Origin: Sunxiuqinia elliptica
Lineage (GTDB): Bacteria; Bacteroidota; Bacteroidia; Bacteroidales; Prolixibacteraceae
Assembly: GCF_900113005.1 (NCBI RefSeq)
Contig: NZ_FONW01000007.1
Location: forward strand, 1 to 64,000
Direction: 5' to 3'
DNA length: 64,000 nucleotides
The position numbers were made by a program, and so were the translations under genes. Positions within the stretch are counted from its first letter, which is position 1. The number at the start of each line of letters is the position of its first letter. The notes under the pieces are model-generated. The model was given only the letters and a program-made list of their open reading frames with translations, was not told where the DNA came from and made no database searches. Positions 1 through 8,297 of this stretch are shown piece after piece.

Positions 1-330
1 GATACAATACGCCTGTACCGAGTTTAAAGAGCTGCTGGCGTCAAATCCATTTGTAACACAAAGCATGAGCAGAAAAGGAGATTGTTGGGACAATGCCGTT
101 GCTGAAAGCTTTTTCAAGACCTTAAAAACAGAATGGATCTACAGAAACAAGTATGCCACAAAAAAGCAAGCGAGAGTTTCTGTTTTTGAATATATAGAAA
201 CTTGGTACAATACCCAGAGAACCCATTCTGCTTTAAATTATTTGTCGCCAGTGGAATTTGCTGAATTAATAAATAAACAAAAATTGGCAGCGTAGCTTAA
301 CTCAATGTCCACTTTTTTGTTGCAAGTTCA
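1..330 (+). mobile_element. IS3-family insertion sequence, right-hand remnant
   Basis: The window opens inside an IS3-type element. Its transposase reading frame stops at 295. The sequence at 306-330 begins TGTCCACTT and ends GCAAGTTCA, a TG...CA type end of the kind expected for an IS3-family terminal repeat, so I place the right terminus at about 330. The left half is outside the window, so I cannot say whether the element is whole or which target it duplicated. Repeat-rich polysaccharide-locus DNA begins directly after it. Confidence 0.75.
2..295 (+). CDS. IS3-family transposase OrfB, C-terminal part (partial)
   Basis: This is the C-terminal end of a DDE integrase-core (rve) transposase. 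The frame is open from the window edge, and the visible 97 residues contain the family signature around the last catalytic acid: SMSRKGDCWDNA followed by AESFFKTLK, with the Glu of AESFF as the E of the DDE triad. The tail with YNTQRTHSALNYLSPVEF is typical of IS3/IS150-group OrfB. In this family OrfA-OrfB frameshifting makes the active enzyme; neither OrfA nor the first two Asp residues is in the window. An internal ATG at 65 is not a real start. Confidence 0.9.
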   Translation: MQYACTEFKELLASNPFVTQSMSRKGDCWDNAVAESFFKTLKTEWIYRNKYATKKQARVSVFEYIETWYNTQRTHSALNYLSPVEFAELINKQKLAA

Positions 331-636
331 GCTTGGGGAGAGTTTCCAAACTAAAAAAACAATTCGAGTCAGTGCAAGCTCAAGTCCGGATCAACAAACA
401 AAACAGAACCACCTCGTCACCGATAAATCGGCGCCACTCCTCCTCGAAAAGGAGGAGAACCAACTGAGCTATTCTCAGTGATGGGTGGAAACAGTGATGG
501 GCGGTGATTGAACAGTGGTGAGTAAGCAATAATATAAGTGATTAAGTGAGGAATAAATAGTGGTCTGTGACCAGTGATGGGTAATTAGTGATAAGTGGTT
601 AAGTGATTAGGTGAAAAAGTGATTAAGTAATCAGTC
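331..636. repeat. mosaic low-complexity repeat region R1
   Basis: No gene is seen here. The left part carries small hairpins: CCGATAAATCGG near 419-430 and a CTCCTCC/GGAGGAG pair just after it. From about 480 the sequence becomes a degenerate array of units such as AGTGATTAAGTG and AGTGATGGGT. The same vocabulary recurs at 13935-14900 and 17481-18281, including a GGGGAGAGTTTCC block near 337 that reappears near 18169. It separates the IS remnant from the first locus gene. Confidence 0.75.
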
Positions 637-1030
637 ATGGTACAATCGTTTAAAGACTTAGCAGTTTGGGAAAAATCAATGGAATTATGCGAAAGAATTT
701 ATTCGCTTTCGGATCATTTCCCAGCATCAGAAAAATATGGACTAACCAGTCAAATTAGGAGAGCTGCGATTTCAATCCCTTCAAATATTGCAGAAGGTTC
801 CTACAGACAGACCACCAAAGAATTTATCCAGTTTCTTTACATTTCAAATGGGTCAATCTCAGAAGTTGAAACCCAACTAGAGCTGGCAAAGCGATTTAAT
901 TATATCAACAATAGTGATATTCCAATCGATCTGATTAAACAAATTAGAAAAATGATTACGAATTTAATTAAAGCTCTAAAAGCCAAAACCACCTAATCAT
1001 TCAATCACATAACCACATAAACACTTAACC
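597..1030. repeat. nested inverted repeats enclosing the four-helix-bundle gene
   Basis: Two pairs of perfect 9-bp arms are nested in stem order around the small gene at 637-996. The outer pair is GGTTAAGTG at 597-605 with CACTTAACC at 1022-1030. The inner pair is GATTAGGTG at 605-613 with CACCTAATC at 990-998, which overlaps the stop codon. The arms are made of the same low-complexity repeat as the flanking region but in opposite orientation, so the gene sits in the loop of an imperfect stem. Confidence 0.55.
637..996 (+). CDS. four-helix-bundle protein (23S rRNA IVS / S23 family)
   Basis: A 119-residue protein of the four-helix-bundle family first known from intervening sequences in 23S rRNA genes; the molecular role of the free-standing copies is unknown. 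Family features are the opening FKDLAVWEKSMEL, the central LTSQIRRAAISIPSNIAEG and amphipathic helices throughout, with full family length. The start is the ATG at 637 just after the repeat tract. It sits alone between the IS remnant and wecB and is enclosed by inverted copies of low-complexity repeats, which fits a small cassette rather than a polysaccharide enzyme. A second family member lies at 36724-37089. Confidence 0.88.
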   Translation: MVQSFKDLAVWEKSMELCERIYSLSDHFPASEKYGLTSQIRRAAISIPSNIAEGSYRQTTKEFIQFLYISNGSISEVETQLELAKRFNYINNSDIPIDLIKQIRKMITNLIKALKAKTT

Positions 1031-1048
1031 CCCAATTTTAAAAACGAC

Positions 1049-2323
1049 ATGACACAAAATACAACAACAAAAAAACGCATTCTCTTGGTCTTCGGAACAA
1101 GACCCGAGGCAATTAAAATGGCGCCATTAGTCAAAGAATTTGAGAAGCATCCCGAGCAGTTTGAAACCTTGGTGTGCGTTACGGGGCAACACCGCGAAAT
1201 GCTTGACCAAGTGTTGCAATTATTTGAGATCAAGCCACAATACGACTTGAACATTATGAAAGCCGGACAGGATCTCTATGATGTAACCTCCCGGGTATTG
1301 TTGGGTATGCGCGATGTATTAAAAGAAGCCCAGCCAGACTTGGTTCTGGTTCATGGTGATACCGCCACTTCAACGACAGCTGCCTTGGCTGCTTTCTACC
1401 AACAAATACCGGTAGGCCATATTGAGGCTGGCTTGCGGACGCATAATATTTACAGCCCTTGGCCAGAGGAGATGAACCGACAACTTACCGGTCGTTTGGC
1501 GAGTTACCACTTCTCCCCTACACCACTCAGCAAACAAAACCTGTTGAATGAAGGCGTAAAAGAAGAAAACATCCATATAACCGGAAACACCGTGATTGAT
1601 GCCCTTTTCTGGGTTGTTGACAAGATGAAAAAAGATGAAACGCTGGAGAAAGCCATTACTGAAAAGCTGGTAAGCTTTGGCTTACCCTCCGATAAGCTCC
1701 AAGCGTGGAATACCCACTCTTCCTCTCAATCACATAACCACCTAACCACCAACAAGCGCAAGCTTGTCCTCATCACCGGCCACCGTCGTGAAAATTTCGG
1801 ACAAGGTTTTATCAATATGTGCGAGGCCATCAAAGAATTGGCAGAACAACATCCTGATGTTGACTTTGTGTACCCCATGCACCTCAACCCCAATGTCCGC
1901 AAGGCCATCACGAATGTATTTGGTCAGTCCACTCAACCACCTAAGCACTTAGGCACTGCGAACGACAGTGAGCTCTCACTGCGAGCCACCGCGAGCAACA
2001 CCTATTTCATCGAGCCCCTCGATTACCTTCCCTTTGTTCACCTGATGTCCAAAGCCTACCTGGTACTCACCGACTCCGGCGGCATCCAGGAAGAAGCACC
2101 AGGCTTAGGTAAACCCGTACTGGTGATGCGGGATACCACGGAACGCCCCGAAGCTATTCAAGCTGGAACCGTTAAACTGGTAGGAACCGATAAAGCCATC
2201 ATCATTAGCGAAGTTTCTGAATTAATCAATAAGGATAACCAATACGAAGCTATGAGTAAAGCGAATAATCCATATGGGGATGGAAAGGCCTGCGAACGAG
2301 TTGTCGAAGCTTTGAAAAAATAA
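1049..2323 (+). CDS. wecB: UDP-N-acetylglucosamine 2-epimerase (non-hydrolysing)
   Basis: Converts UDP-GlcNAc to UDP-ManNAc in the cytoplasm for polysaccharide assembly. The GT-B-like fold signatures are all present: [12 protein letters not shown] near residue 16, EAGLRT, TGHRREN near 243, [17 protein letters not shown] and NPYGDG near the end. At 424 residues it is longer than the roughly 370-380 usual for the family. The excess is mostly two low-complexity insertions at residues 221-235 and 293-316, which contain palindromic or intergenic-repeat-like DNA and fall between conserved blocks. No ManNAc-uronate dehydrogenase gene is nearby, so UDP-ManNAc may be used directly. First enzyme gene of the locus. 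Confidence 0.93.
   Translation: MTQNTTTKKRILLVFGTRPEAIKMAPLVKEFEKHPEQFETLVCVTGQHREMLDQVLQLFEIKPQYDLNIMKAGQDLYDVTSRVLLGMRDVLKEAQPDLVLVHGDTATSTTAALAAFYQQIPVGHIEAGLRTHNIYSPWPEEMNRQLTGRLASYHFSPTPLSKQNLLNEGVKEENIHITGNTVIDALFWVVDKMKKDETLEKAITEKLVSFGLPSDKLQAWNTHSSSQSHNHLTTNKRKLVLITGHRRENFGQGFINMCEAIKELAEQHPDVDFVYPMHLNPNVRKAITNVFGQSTQPPKHLGTANDSELSLRATASNTYFIEPLDYLPFVHLMSKAYLVLTDSGGIQEEAPGLGKPVLVMRDTTERPEAIQAGTVKLVGTDKAIIISEVSELINKDNQYEAMSKANNPYGDGKACERVVEALKK
1709..1753 (+). repeat. repeat-derived in-frame insertion 1 within wecB
   Basis: The coding DNA for residues 221-235 contains TCACATAACCACCTAACCAC, which is the same word set as the intergenic tracts near 1000-1020 and, in reverse complement, near 18040. 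The encoded Ser/His/Asn/Thr-rich stretch lies just before the conserved [11 protein letters not shown] block, where family members have a short linker. I infer that an intergenic-type repeat was captured in frame. Confidence 0.55.
1925..1996 (+). repeat. palindrome-bearing in-frame insertion 2 within wecB
   Basis: Residues 293-316 are encoded by DNA with two palindromes: CCTAAGCACTTAGG at 1940-1953 and CAGTGAGCTCTCACTG at 1966-1981. They replace a linker of a few residues between the HLNPNVR block and the conserved [12 protein letters not shown] block. The insertion is a multiple of three and keeps the frame, much like the palindromic elements known inside Rickettsia genes. Confidence 0.55.
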
Positions 2324-2414
2324 CAACAAAGACTTCCCTTTAATTGCACCATTATAAAATGGCATGAAACCATATTATATGGTTCACTCAATAAGCTAAA
2401 TCAAGATCATTTCT

Positions 2415-3467
2415 ATGAAAACAATACTCATTACCGGAGGAGCCGGTTTTATTGGCTCCCATGTTGTTCGGCTTTTTGTAAACAAGTATCCCAACTACCA
2501 CATTGTCAACCTCGACAAATTGACCTATGCCGGGAACTTGGCCAATCTGAAAGATGTGGAGGGAAAACCCAATTACGAGTTTGTCAAAGCAGATATTGTC
2601 GATGGAGAAGCGATCCAAAAGCTGTTTTTGGAGAAACAATTTGATGGGGTTATTCACTTGGCAGCCGAATCACATGTTGACCGGTCAATTTCAAACCCTA
2701 CCGAATTTGTTTTCACCAACCTTATTGGAACAGTCAACCTGCTGAATGCGGCACGGGCAACCTGGAAAAATCAAGCTGCTGATAAGCTGTTTTACCATAT
2801 TTCAACCGATGAGGTTTATGGTTCATTAGGAAATGAAGGCCTGTTTACCGAGCAAACAGCTTACGATCCACACAGTCCTTACTCGGCATCCAAAGCAAGC
2901 TCCGACCATTTTGTCAGGGCCTATCATGATACGTTTGGTTTGCCAACGCTGGTTTCCAACTGTTCCAACAATTATGGATCATTCCAATTTCCCGAGAAGC
3001 TAATTCCGTTGTTTATTAACAACATTCGGAACAACCGCCCGCTTCCGGTTTACGGAAAGGGCGAGAACATCCGGGATTGGCTGTGGGTGGAAGACCACGC
3101 CCGTGCAATTGATGTTATTTTTCATCAAGGGAAAACCGGTGAAACCTATAACATTGGCGGACACAATGAATGGAAAAACATCGATTTGATTCGCCTGATG
3201 TGTGCAATCATGGATCGGAAACTGGGACGTGAAAACGGCACCTCGGAACAGCTGATTAGCTATGTAAAAGACCGTGCGGGCCATGACTTACGCTATGCCA
3301 TCGACTCAACCAAGCTACAAAAAGAGTTGGGCTGGGTCCCTAGTCTGCAATTTGAAGAAGGACTGGAAAAAACTATTGATTGGTACCTCGAGAATGAAGA
3401 GTGGCTGAAAAACGTAACCAGCGGTGATTACCAAAACTATTACGAGGAGCAATATCAAAAACGATAG
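2415..3467 (+). CDS. rfbB: dTDP-glucose 4,6-dehydratase
   Basis: Dehydrates dTDP-glucose to dTDP-4-keto-6-deoxyglucose using bound NAD. It is an extended SDR of 350 residues, the usual length. Visible motifs are TGGAGFIGS at residues 7-15, HLAAESHVDRS, STDEVYGSLG with the catalytic Thr-Asp-Glu near 132-135, and the Tyr156-x3-Lys160 pair in PYSASK. It is followed after 32 bases by rfbA, which makes its substrate. No rfbC or rfbD is present, so the 4-keto product probably goes to the aminotransferase downstream rather than to rhamnose. Confidence 0.95.
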   Translation: MKTILITGGAGFIGSHVVRLFVNKYPNYHIVNLDKLTYAGNLANLKDVEGKPNYEFVKADIVDGEAIQKLFLEKQFDGVIHLAAESHVDRSISNPTEFVFTNLIGTVNLLNAARATWKNQAADKLFYHISTDEVYGSLGNEGLFTEQTAYDPHSPYSASKASSDHFVRAYHDTFGLPTLVSNCSNNYGSFQFPEKLIPLFINNIRNNRPLPVYGKGENIRDWLWVEDHARAIDVIFHQGKTGETYNIGGHNEWKNIDLIRLMCAIMDRKLGRENGTSEQLISYVKDRAGHDLRYAIDSTKLQKELGWVPSLQFEEGLEKTIDWYLENEEWLKNVTSGDYQNYYEEQYQKR

Positions 3468-3499
3468 TCCCCAAGTATTAAAATTTTAGCATTGAAATC

Positions 3500-4372
3500 A
3501 TGAAAGGAATAATTCTTGCCGGGGGCTCCGGTACGCGTTTACACCCAATAACACAAGTTGTGTCCAAGCAACTTCTCCCCGTATATGATAAACCGATGAT
3601 TTACTATCCACTATCTGTTTTAATGTTAGCTGGAATAAGGGAGATTTTAATCATCTCAACCCCATATGATCTTCCTAATTTCCAACAACTATTTGGAAAC
3701 GGAAATCAACTCGGTCTTAAATTGAGTTATGCAGAACAACCATCACCTGATGGATTAGCACAAGCTTTTGTAATCGGAGAAGAGTTCATCGGAAACGACG
3801 ATGTTTGCCTTATTTTAGGAGACAACATTTTCTACGGTGCCGGGCTCCAGAATTTATTAACCAAGTCAGTAAAGCTGACAGCCGAAGAACACAAAGCCGT
3901 GGTGTTTGGCTATTACGTCGAAGATCCAGAAAGGTATGGAGTTGCCGAATTCGATCAGCAAAATAACGTGTTGAGTATCGAGGAAAAGCCGGCAAGTCCC
4001 AAATCAAATTATGCCGTTGTGGGTCTGTATTTCTACCCCAACAGCGTGGTGAAGGTGGCAAAAAATGTAAAACCCTCGGCACGTGGCGAACTCGAGATTA
4101 CATCCGTAAACCAGCATTACTTGCAACAACAGACACTAAAACTGCAGATTTTAAGCAGAGGGTATGCCTGGCTCGATACCGGTACGCATGAGGCCTTAAC
4201 CGAAGCTACCGAATTTGTGAAAGCCGTTGAAAAAAGGACAAGCCTCAAAATTGCTTGTTTGGAAGAAATTTCACTAAAAATGAATCTCATTTCGAAGGAA
4301 GAATTACATGCCCGTATTTCAACGATGAAAGGTGATTATTTTGAGTATCTGAAAAGACTAATTAACGGTTAA
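3500..4372 (+). CDS. rfbA: glucose-1-phosphate thymidylyltransferase
   Basis: Makes dTDP-glucose from glucose-1-phosphate and dTTP, feeding RfbB. The 290-residue protein has the nucleotidyltransferase signature GGSGTRLHP at residues 8-16, then [17 protein letters not shown] with the metal-binding Asp, and [19 protein letters not shown]. Length and motifs match the RmlA family throughout. The stop at 4370-4372 abuts the ATG of the flippase gene, showing tight operon packing. Confidence 0.95.
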   Translation: MKGIILAGGSGTRLHPITQVVSKQLLPVYDKPMIYYPLSVLMLAGIREILIISTPYDLPNFQQLFGNGNQLGLKLSYAEQPSPDGLAQAFVIGEEFIGNDDVCLILGDNIFYGAGLQNLLTKSVKLTAEEHKAVVFGYYVEDPERYGVAEFDQQNNVLSIEEKPASPKSNYAVVGLYFYPNSVVKVAKNVKPSARGELEITSVNQHYLQQQTLKLQILSRGYAWLDTGTHEALTEATEFVKAVEKRTSLKIACLEEISLKMNLISKEELHARISTMKGDYFEYLKRLING

Positions 4373-5824
4373 ATGAGCCTGAAGCAAAAAACTATAAACG
4401 GACTTTTTTGGAGCTTTATCGACAGTTTTGCCAACCAAGGTGTACAATTTATTGTAGGGATTATTTTAGCGCGTATTCTTTCACCACGCGAATTCGGGTT
4501 AATTGGGATGTTAACCATATTTATTGCCATCTCGCAGTCTTTTGTCGATAGTGGTTTTAGTAATGCCCTGATACGAAAAAAGAATTGCACCCAGGAAGAT
4601 TATTCAACCGTATTTTATTTTAACCTGCTGGTTGGCCTTGTTTTTTACCTCTTGCTTTTTGTTTCGGCAGGTAGCATCAGTAACTTTTTTAACGAACCAC
4701 AATTAAGCCCGCTGCTAAAGGTACTCGGGATAGGTGTGGTGTTAAATGCCATCGGTATCATTCAACGCACCATTCTTACCAAGGAAATAAACTTTAAACT
4801 GCAAACCCGTGTATCACTTGTTGCTTCTATCAGTTCGGGTACCATTGCTGTAACAATGGCCTTACTAAATTATGGTGTATGGAGCCTTGTGGCACTAACC
4901 TTAAGCCGTTTTAGCCTGAACACCTTGTTTTTATGGCTTTGGTCGAAATGGAAACCTTTACGCACATTTAATAAAGAATCGTTTAACGAACTTTTTGCGT
5001 TTGGAAGCAAACTTTTAATCAGCGGATTAATCGATACCATCTATCAGAATATTTACTACTTAATCATTGGTAAATATTTCTCAGCTCAGGAACTCGGATT
5101 TTATACCCGCGCCGATCAATTTAAAGCGTTTCCGTCTCAAAATCTGAATAGCATTATTGGGAGAGTTAGTTACCCTGTTTTGTCAAGCATACAAGACGAT
5201 AAAGAAAAGCTCAAACAAGCCTACCGAAAAATAATTCGAACAACCATGTTTGTTACCTTTTGCCTGATGCTGGGAATGGCTGCTGTAGCCAAGCCAATGA
5301 TATTAACACTTATTGGCGAAAAGTGGTTACCCTCGGAAATTTATTTGCAAATGCTCTGTTTTGTAGGTATGTTTTATCCCTTACATGCCCTCAACCTAAA
5401 CATGCTACAGGTACAAGGGAGAAGCGATCTTTTTTTGCGCCTTGAAATAATAAAGAAAACACTGGCCATACCGACAATTGTCATCGGTATTTTTTTCGGA
5501 ATAAAACTGATGATTGCCGGCATGATGGTAAATACTCTGATTGCCTATTATTTAAACAGCTTTTGGTCTGGAAAAATGATTGGCTATTCGTTTCGCCAGC
5601 AGGTAAAAGATATATTTCCATCACTCCTGCTTGCCCTGATAATGGCGGCCACCGTTTTTATTCTCGGAAACTTTCTGGTGCTTGCCCCAATAACGAAACT
5701 AATTGTTCAGGTGCTTTTCGGAATCGTATTTATTTTTGCCGTTGGTGAAATAAGCCGCTTTAACGACTATATCTATTTGAAATCTTTAGTTTTTGAAAAA
5801 ATATCAACCTTCAGAAGAAAATGA
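4373..5824 (+). CDS. Wzx-like polysaccharide flippase (PST family)
   Basis: A 483-residue polytopic inner-membrane protein of the MOP/PST lipid-linked oligosaccharide exporter type, expected to move the undecaprenyl-linked repeat unit across the membrane. The N-terminus LKQKTINGLFWSFIDSFANQGVQFIVGIILARILSPREFGLIGM is characteristic, and about 12-14 hydrophobic segments follow to the C-terminus. It starts immediately after rfbA and overlaps the next gene by four bases, so translation is probably coupled. The family assignment is firm; the transported glycan is inferred from context. Confidence 0.88.
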   Translation: MSLKQKTINGLFWSFIDSFANQGVQFIVGIILARILSPREFGLIGMLTIFIAISQSFVDSGFSNALIRKKNCTQEDYSTVFYFNLLVGLVFYLLLFVSAGSISNFFNEPQLSPLLKVLGIGVVLNAIGIIQRTILTKEINFKLQTRVSLVASISSGTIAVTMALLNYGVWSLVALTLSRFSLNTLFLWLWSKWKPLRTFNKESFNELFAFGSKLLISGLIDTIYQNIYYLIIGKYFSAQELGFYTRADQFKAFPSQNLNSIIGRVSYPVLSSIQDDKEKLKQAYRKIIRTTMFVTFCLMLGMAAVAKPMILTLIGEKWLPSEIYLQMLCFVGMFYPLHALNLNMLQVQGRSDLFLRLEIIKKTLAIPTIVIGIFFGIKLMIAGMMVNTLIAYYLNSFWSGKMIGYSFRQQVKDIFPSLLLALIMAATVFILGNFLVLAPITKLIVQVLFGIVFIFAVGEISRFNDYIYLKSLVFEKISTFRRK

Positions 5825-6936
5825 AAAAGTTAGAGAATCCTATTTACGTAACCCAACCTTCGCTGCCCGAATTGGAAGAGTTCATTCCCTATCTCCAGCA
5901 AATTTGGGACAATAAAATCCTGACCAACAACGGACCTTTCCACCAGCAACTGGAAAAAGAACTGGCCAATTTTTTGGGTGTACCCTATATTTCACTGTTT
6001 GCCAACGGAACACTGGCATTAGTTACGGCCTTACAGGTATTGCGAATTACCGGTGAGGTAATCACCACCCCCTATAGTTTTGTGGCTACAACCCATAGTT
6101 TGTGGTGGAATAACATTAAACCCGTTTTTGTAGATATTGAGCCTGAATTTGGAAATATCAACCCTGAGAAAATAGAAGCAGCTATTACCCCAAAAACAAC
6201 AGCTATTCTTCCTGTTCATGTTTATGGTAATCCCTGCAACGTTGAACGTATTCAGGAAATCGCAGACATATATGGACTCAAGGTTATTTATGATGCAGCT
6301 CACTGTTTCGGGGTAAACTATAAAGGAAAAGGGATTTGCAACTTTGGTGATCTTTCCATTCTCAGTTTTCACGCCACCAAAGTATTTAATACCATGGAGG
6401 GGGGAGCAATCATCTGTCATGATAAGGCAACAAAAAAACGAATTGACTACTTAAAGAACTTTGGTTTTGCAGGAGAAACAACCATTATGGCTCCCGGAAT
6501 CAATTCAAAAATGAACGAAATGCAGGCCGCTTTGGGCCTAGTACAATTAAAGCATTACCAAGAAAATATTGCTAAACGAAAAGCAATTGTAGATATATAC
6601 AGAAAAGAACTTACCACAATAAACGGGATCACTATTCTACCAATACCTGAAAACACCGATTTAAACCATGCCTATTTCCCAATTTTTGTGGATGAGAAAA
6701 ACTATGGGATAACTCGTGATCAACTTTATGAAAGACTCAAGCAAAACAACATCTTTGGACGACGTTATTTCTACCCATTGATTAGTGAGTTCCCAATGTA
6801 TAAGGGACTAGACTCTGCCGTCCCAAGCAACTTAAAGACCGCTAAGCAATTAGCTGAAAGAGTAATTTGTTTACCAATTTACCCTGATTTAGACATCGAA
6901 TTGGCAAAATATATTTGTAAAAACATAAAGAATTAG
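5821..6936 (+). CDS. DegT/DnrJ/EryC1/StrS sugar aminotransferase
   Basis: A 371-residue PLP enzyme that transfers an amino group to a nucleotide-linked keto sugar. The PLP lysine is Lys187 in SFHATKVFNTMEGG, with upstream NGTLALVTAL, the HVYGNPCN segment and the Asp of YDAAHCFG binding the cofactor. With rfbA and rfbB just upstream and no 3,4-ketoisomerase in the window, the simplest substrate is dTDP-4-keto-6-deoxyglucose, giving a dTDP-4-amino-4,6-dideoxyhexose. Regiochemistry cannot be read from sequence alone. The MaoC, CitE-like and acyltransferase genes follow with nearly no gaps and probably handle the N-acyl group. Confidence 0.88.
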   Translation: MKKLENPIYVTQPSLPELEEFIPYLQQIWDNKILTNNGPFHQQLEKELANFLGVPYISLFANGTLALVTALQVLRITGEVITTPYSFVATTHSLWWNNIKPVFVDIEPEFGNINPEKIEAAITPKTTAILPVHVYGNPCNVERIQEIADIYGLKVIYDAAHCFGVNYKGKGICNFGDLSILSFHATKVFNTMEGGAIICHDKATKKRIDYLKNFGFAGETTIMAPGINSKMNEMQAALGLVQLKHYQENIAKRKAIVDIYRKELTTINGITILPIPENTDLNHAYFPIFVDEKNYGITRDQLYERLKQNNIFGRRYFYPLISEFPMYKGLDSAVPSNLKTAKQLAERVICLPIYPDLDIELAKYICKNIKN

Positions 6937-6945
6937 ATATATATC

Positions 6946-7407
6946 ATGCAACCATCTGTATTAGGTCACTATTATGAAGAATTTGAAGTTGGAGAAACAA
7001 TCAATCACTCGCTTTCAAAAACAATTTTCGAAAGCGACAATAATTTGTTTTCTCTTCTAACAATGAATCATCATCCGGTTCACACGAACTTGGACTACGC
7101 TAAAAACAATCACCATGGAAAAGTTTTGGTAGTTGGGACACTAGTCTTTTCTCTAGTCGTTGGAATCTCTGTTCCTGATATCAGTGGAAAAGCAATTGCG
7201 AACCTCGGCTATGAAAGCGTTGAACATTTAGCTCCCGTATTTATTGAAGATACTCTTTATGCAAAAACTGTAGTTCTCTCTAAAAAAGATTCTCAATCAA
7301 AATCCGATAGAGGAATTGTTTACGTAGAAACAATTGCATACAATCAAAATAATGTCGAGGTTCTAAAATTTAGAAGGAAAGTACTATTAAAAAAGCAAAA
7401 CTTATGA
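6946..7407 (+). CDS. MaoC-family hot-dog (R)-hydratase/dehydratase
   Basis: A 153-residue single hot-dog protein of the MaoC hydratase family, which adds or removes water on CoA thioesters. The catalytic region reads TMNHHPVH at residues 39-46. Asn41 is at the usual Asp position and His46 is the conserved His; this TMN-x-HPxH variant is, to my recollection, typical of MaoC genes paired with CitE-like lyases. It overlaps the lyase gene by four bases. Finding such a pair inside a polysaccharide cluster is unusual and points to production of a hydroxyacyl-CoA. Substrate unknown. Confidence 0.82.
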   Translation: MQPSVLGHYYEEFEVGETINHSLSKTIFESDNNLFSLLTMNHHPVHTNLDYAKNNHHGKVLVVGTLVFSLVVGISVPDISGKAIANLGYESVEHLAPVFIEDTLYAKTVVLSKKDSQSKSDRGIVYVETIAYNQNNVEVLKFRRKVLLKKQNL

Positions 7408-8297
7408 AAGAGGAATCTAAATACTTAATGCGTAGTCTGATGTTTGTCCCTGCTCATAATGAGCGCCTAATGAATAGTGCATCTAGGAGTAATGCTGATG
7501 TATTATTACTTGACATCGAGGACTCTGTACAACCAGTAAAGAATAAAGAAATTGCCCGAAGTAATGTCATCAAATATGTAACTCAAGGAAGTTTTAACAA
7601 ACATCTCGTTTTCCCACGAATTAACGATAGGGAAAGTGGTCAACTATTAAAAGATTTAACAAAACTTACAATACCTGGAGTCACCGGATTCATGTATCCT
7701 AAATCATATACAGGACAAGACATCTATTTTATAGATAAACTCCTTGACACCATCGAATATGAGAAAGGCCTACCAGTGGGTACCTTTAAGTTAATCCCCC
7801 TCATTGAAACAACAGCCGCTGTATTAAATGCTCAAGCTATTTGCCAAGCATCAAAAAGAGTTGTGGCTATTGCCTTTGGATGCGAAGATTTTGTTACTGA
7901 CCTACAGGGAGTTCACGACTCTTCTGGCCAAAGTATTTTCTCTGCCAGAGCAATGATAGCAATGGCCGCGAGAGCGAATAAAGTTATTCCTGTTGATACA
8001 GTACACATCAAAGTCCACGACCTTGAAGACCTTGAGAAAAACCTAATTGTTGCAAAAAATTTAGGGTATGAAGGAATGCTTGTGTTAAACCCCAAAGAAT
8101 TGCCTCTCGCCCATCAATACTTTTCACCGACAGAAAAAGAGGTACAAGATGCTAAAGAAATGCTCCAGCTAGCTGAAGAAGCCCAAAAAGAGGGAAAAGG
8201 TGTAGCCGTTGTCAATAATAAATTTATTGGACCTCCCATGGTCATAGCAGCTCAAAAAACATTGGATAAACATAACAACATATCAAATAAAAAATGA
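7404..8297 (+). CDS. HpcH/HpaI-type (CitE-like) beta-hydroxyacyl-CoA lyase
   Basis: A 297-residue TIM-barrel protein of the CitE/malyl-CoA lyase family, which cleaves or forms malyl-, methylmalyl- or citramalyl-CoA. Motifs include RSLMFVPAHNERLM at the start, LLLDIEDSVQ, the Arg of FPRIN, Glu135 in LIETT and Glu161-Asp162 in FGCEDFVTDL, covering the Mg and substrate site. No citrate lyase alpha or gamma subunit genes are present, so it is not part of a citrate lyase complex. It overlaps the MaoC gene upstream and the acyltransferase downstream by four bases each. Inferred role: supplying the acyl-CoA donor for an amino sugar. Confidence 0.85.
   Translation: MKEESKYLMRSLMFVPAHNERLMNSASRSNADVLLLDIEDSVQPVKNKEIARSNVIKYVTQGSFNKHLVFPRINDRESGQLLKDLTKLTIPGVTGFMYPKSYTGQDIYFIDKLLDTIEYEKGLPVGTFKLIPLIETTAAVLNAQAICQASKRVVAIAFGCEDFVTDLQGVHDSSGQSIFSARAMIAMAARANKVIPVDTVHIKVHDLEDLEKNLIVAKNLGYEGMLVLNPKELPLAHQYFSPTEKEVQDAKEMLQLAEEAQKEGKGVAVVNNKFIGPPMVIAAQKTLDKHNNISNKK

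Noticed and set aside
7404-8297. CitE as part of citrate lyase
   Set aside because: No citrate lyase alpha, gamma or accessory genes are present, and the gene is packed with a MaoC and an acyltransferase gene.
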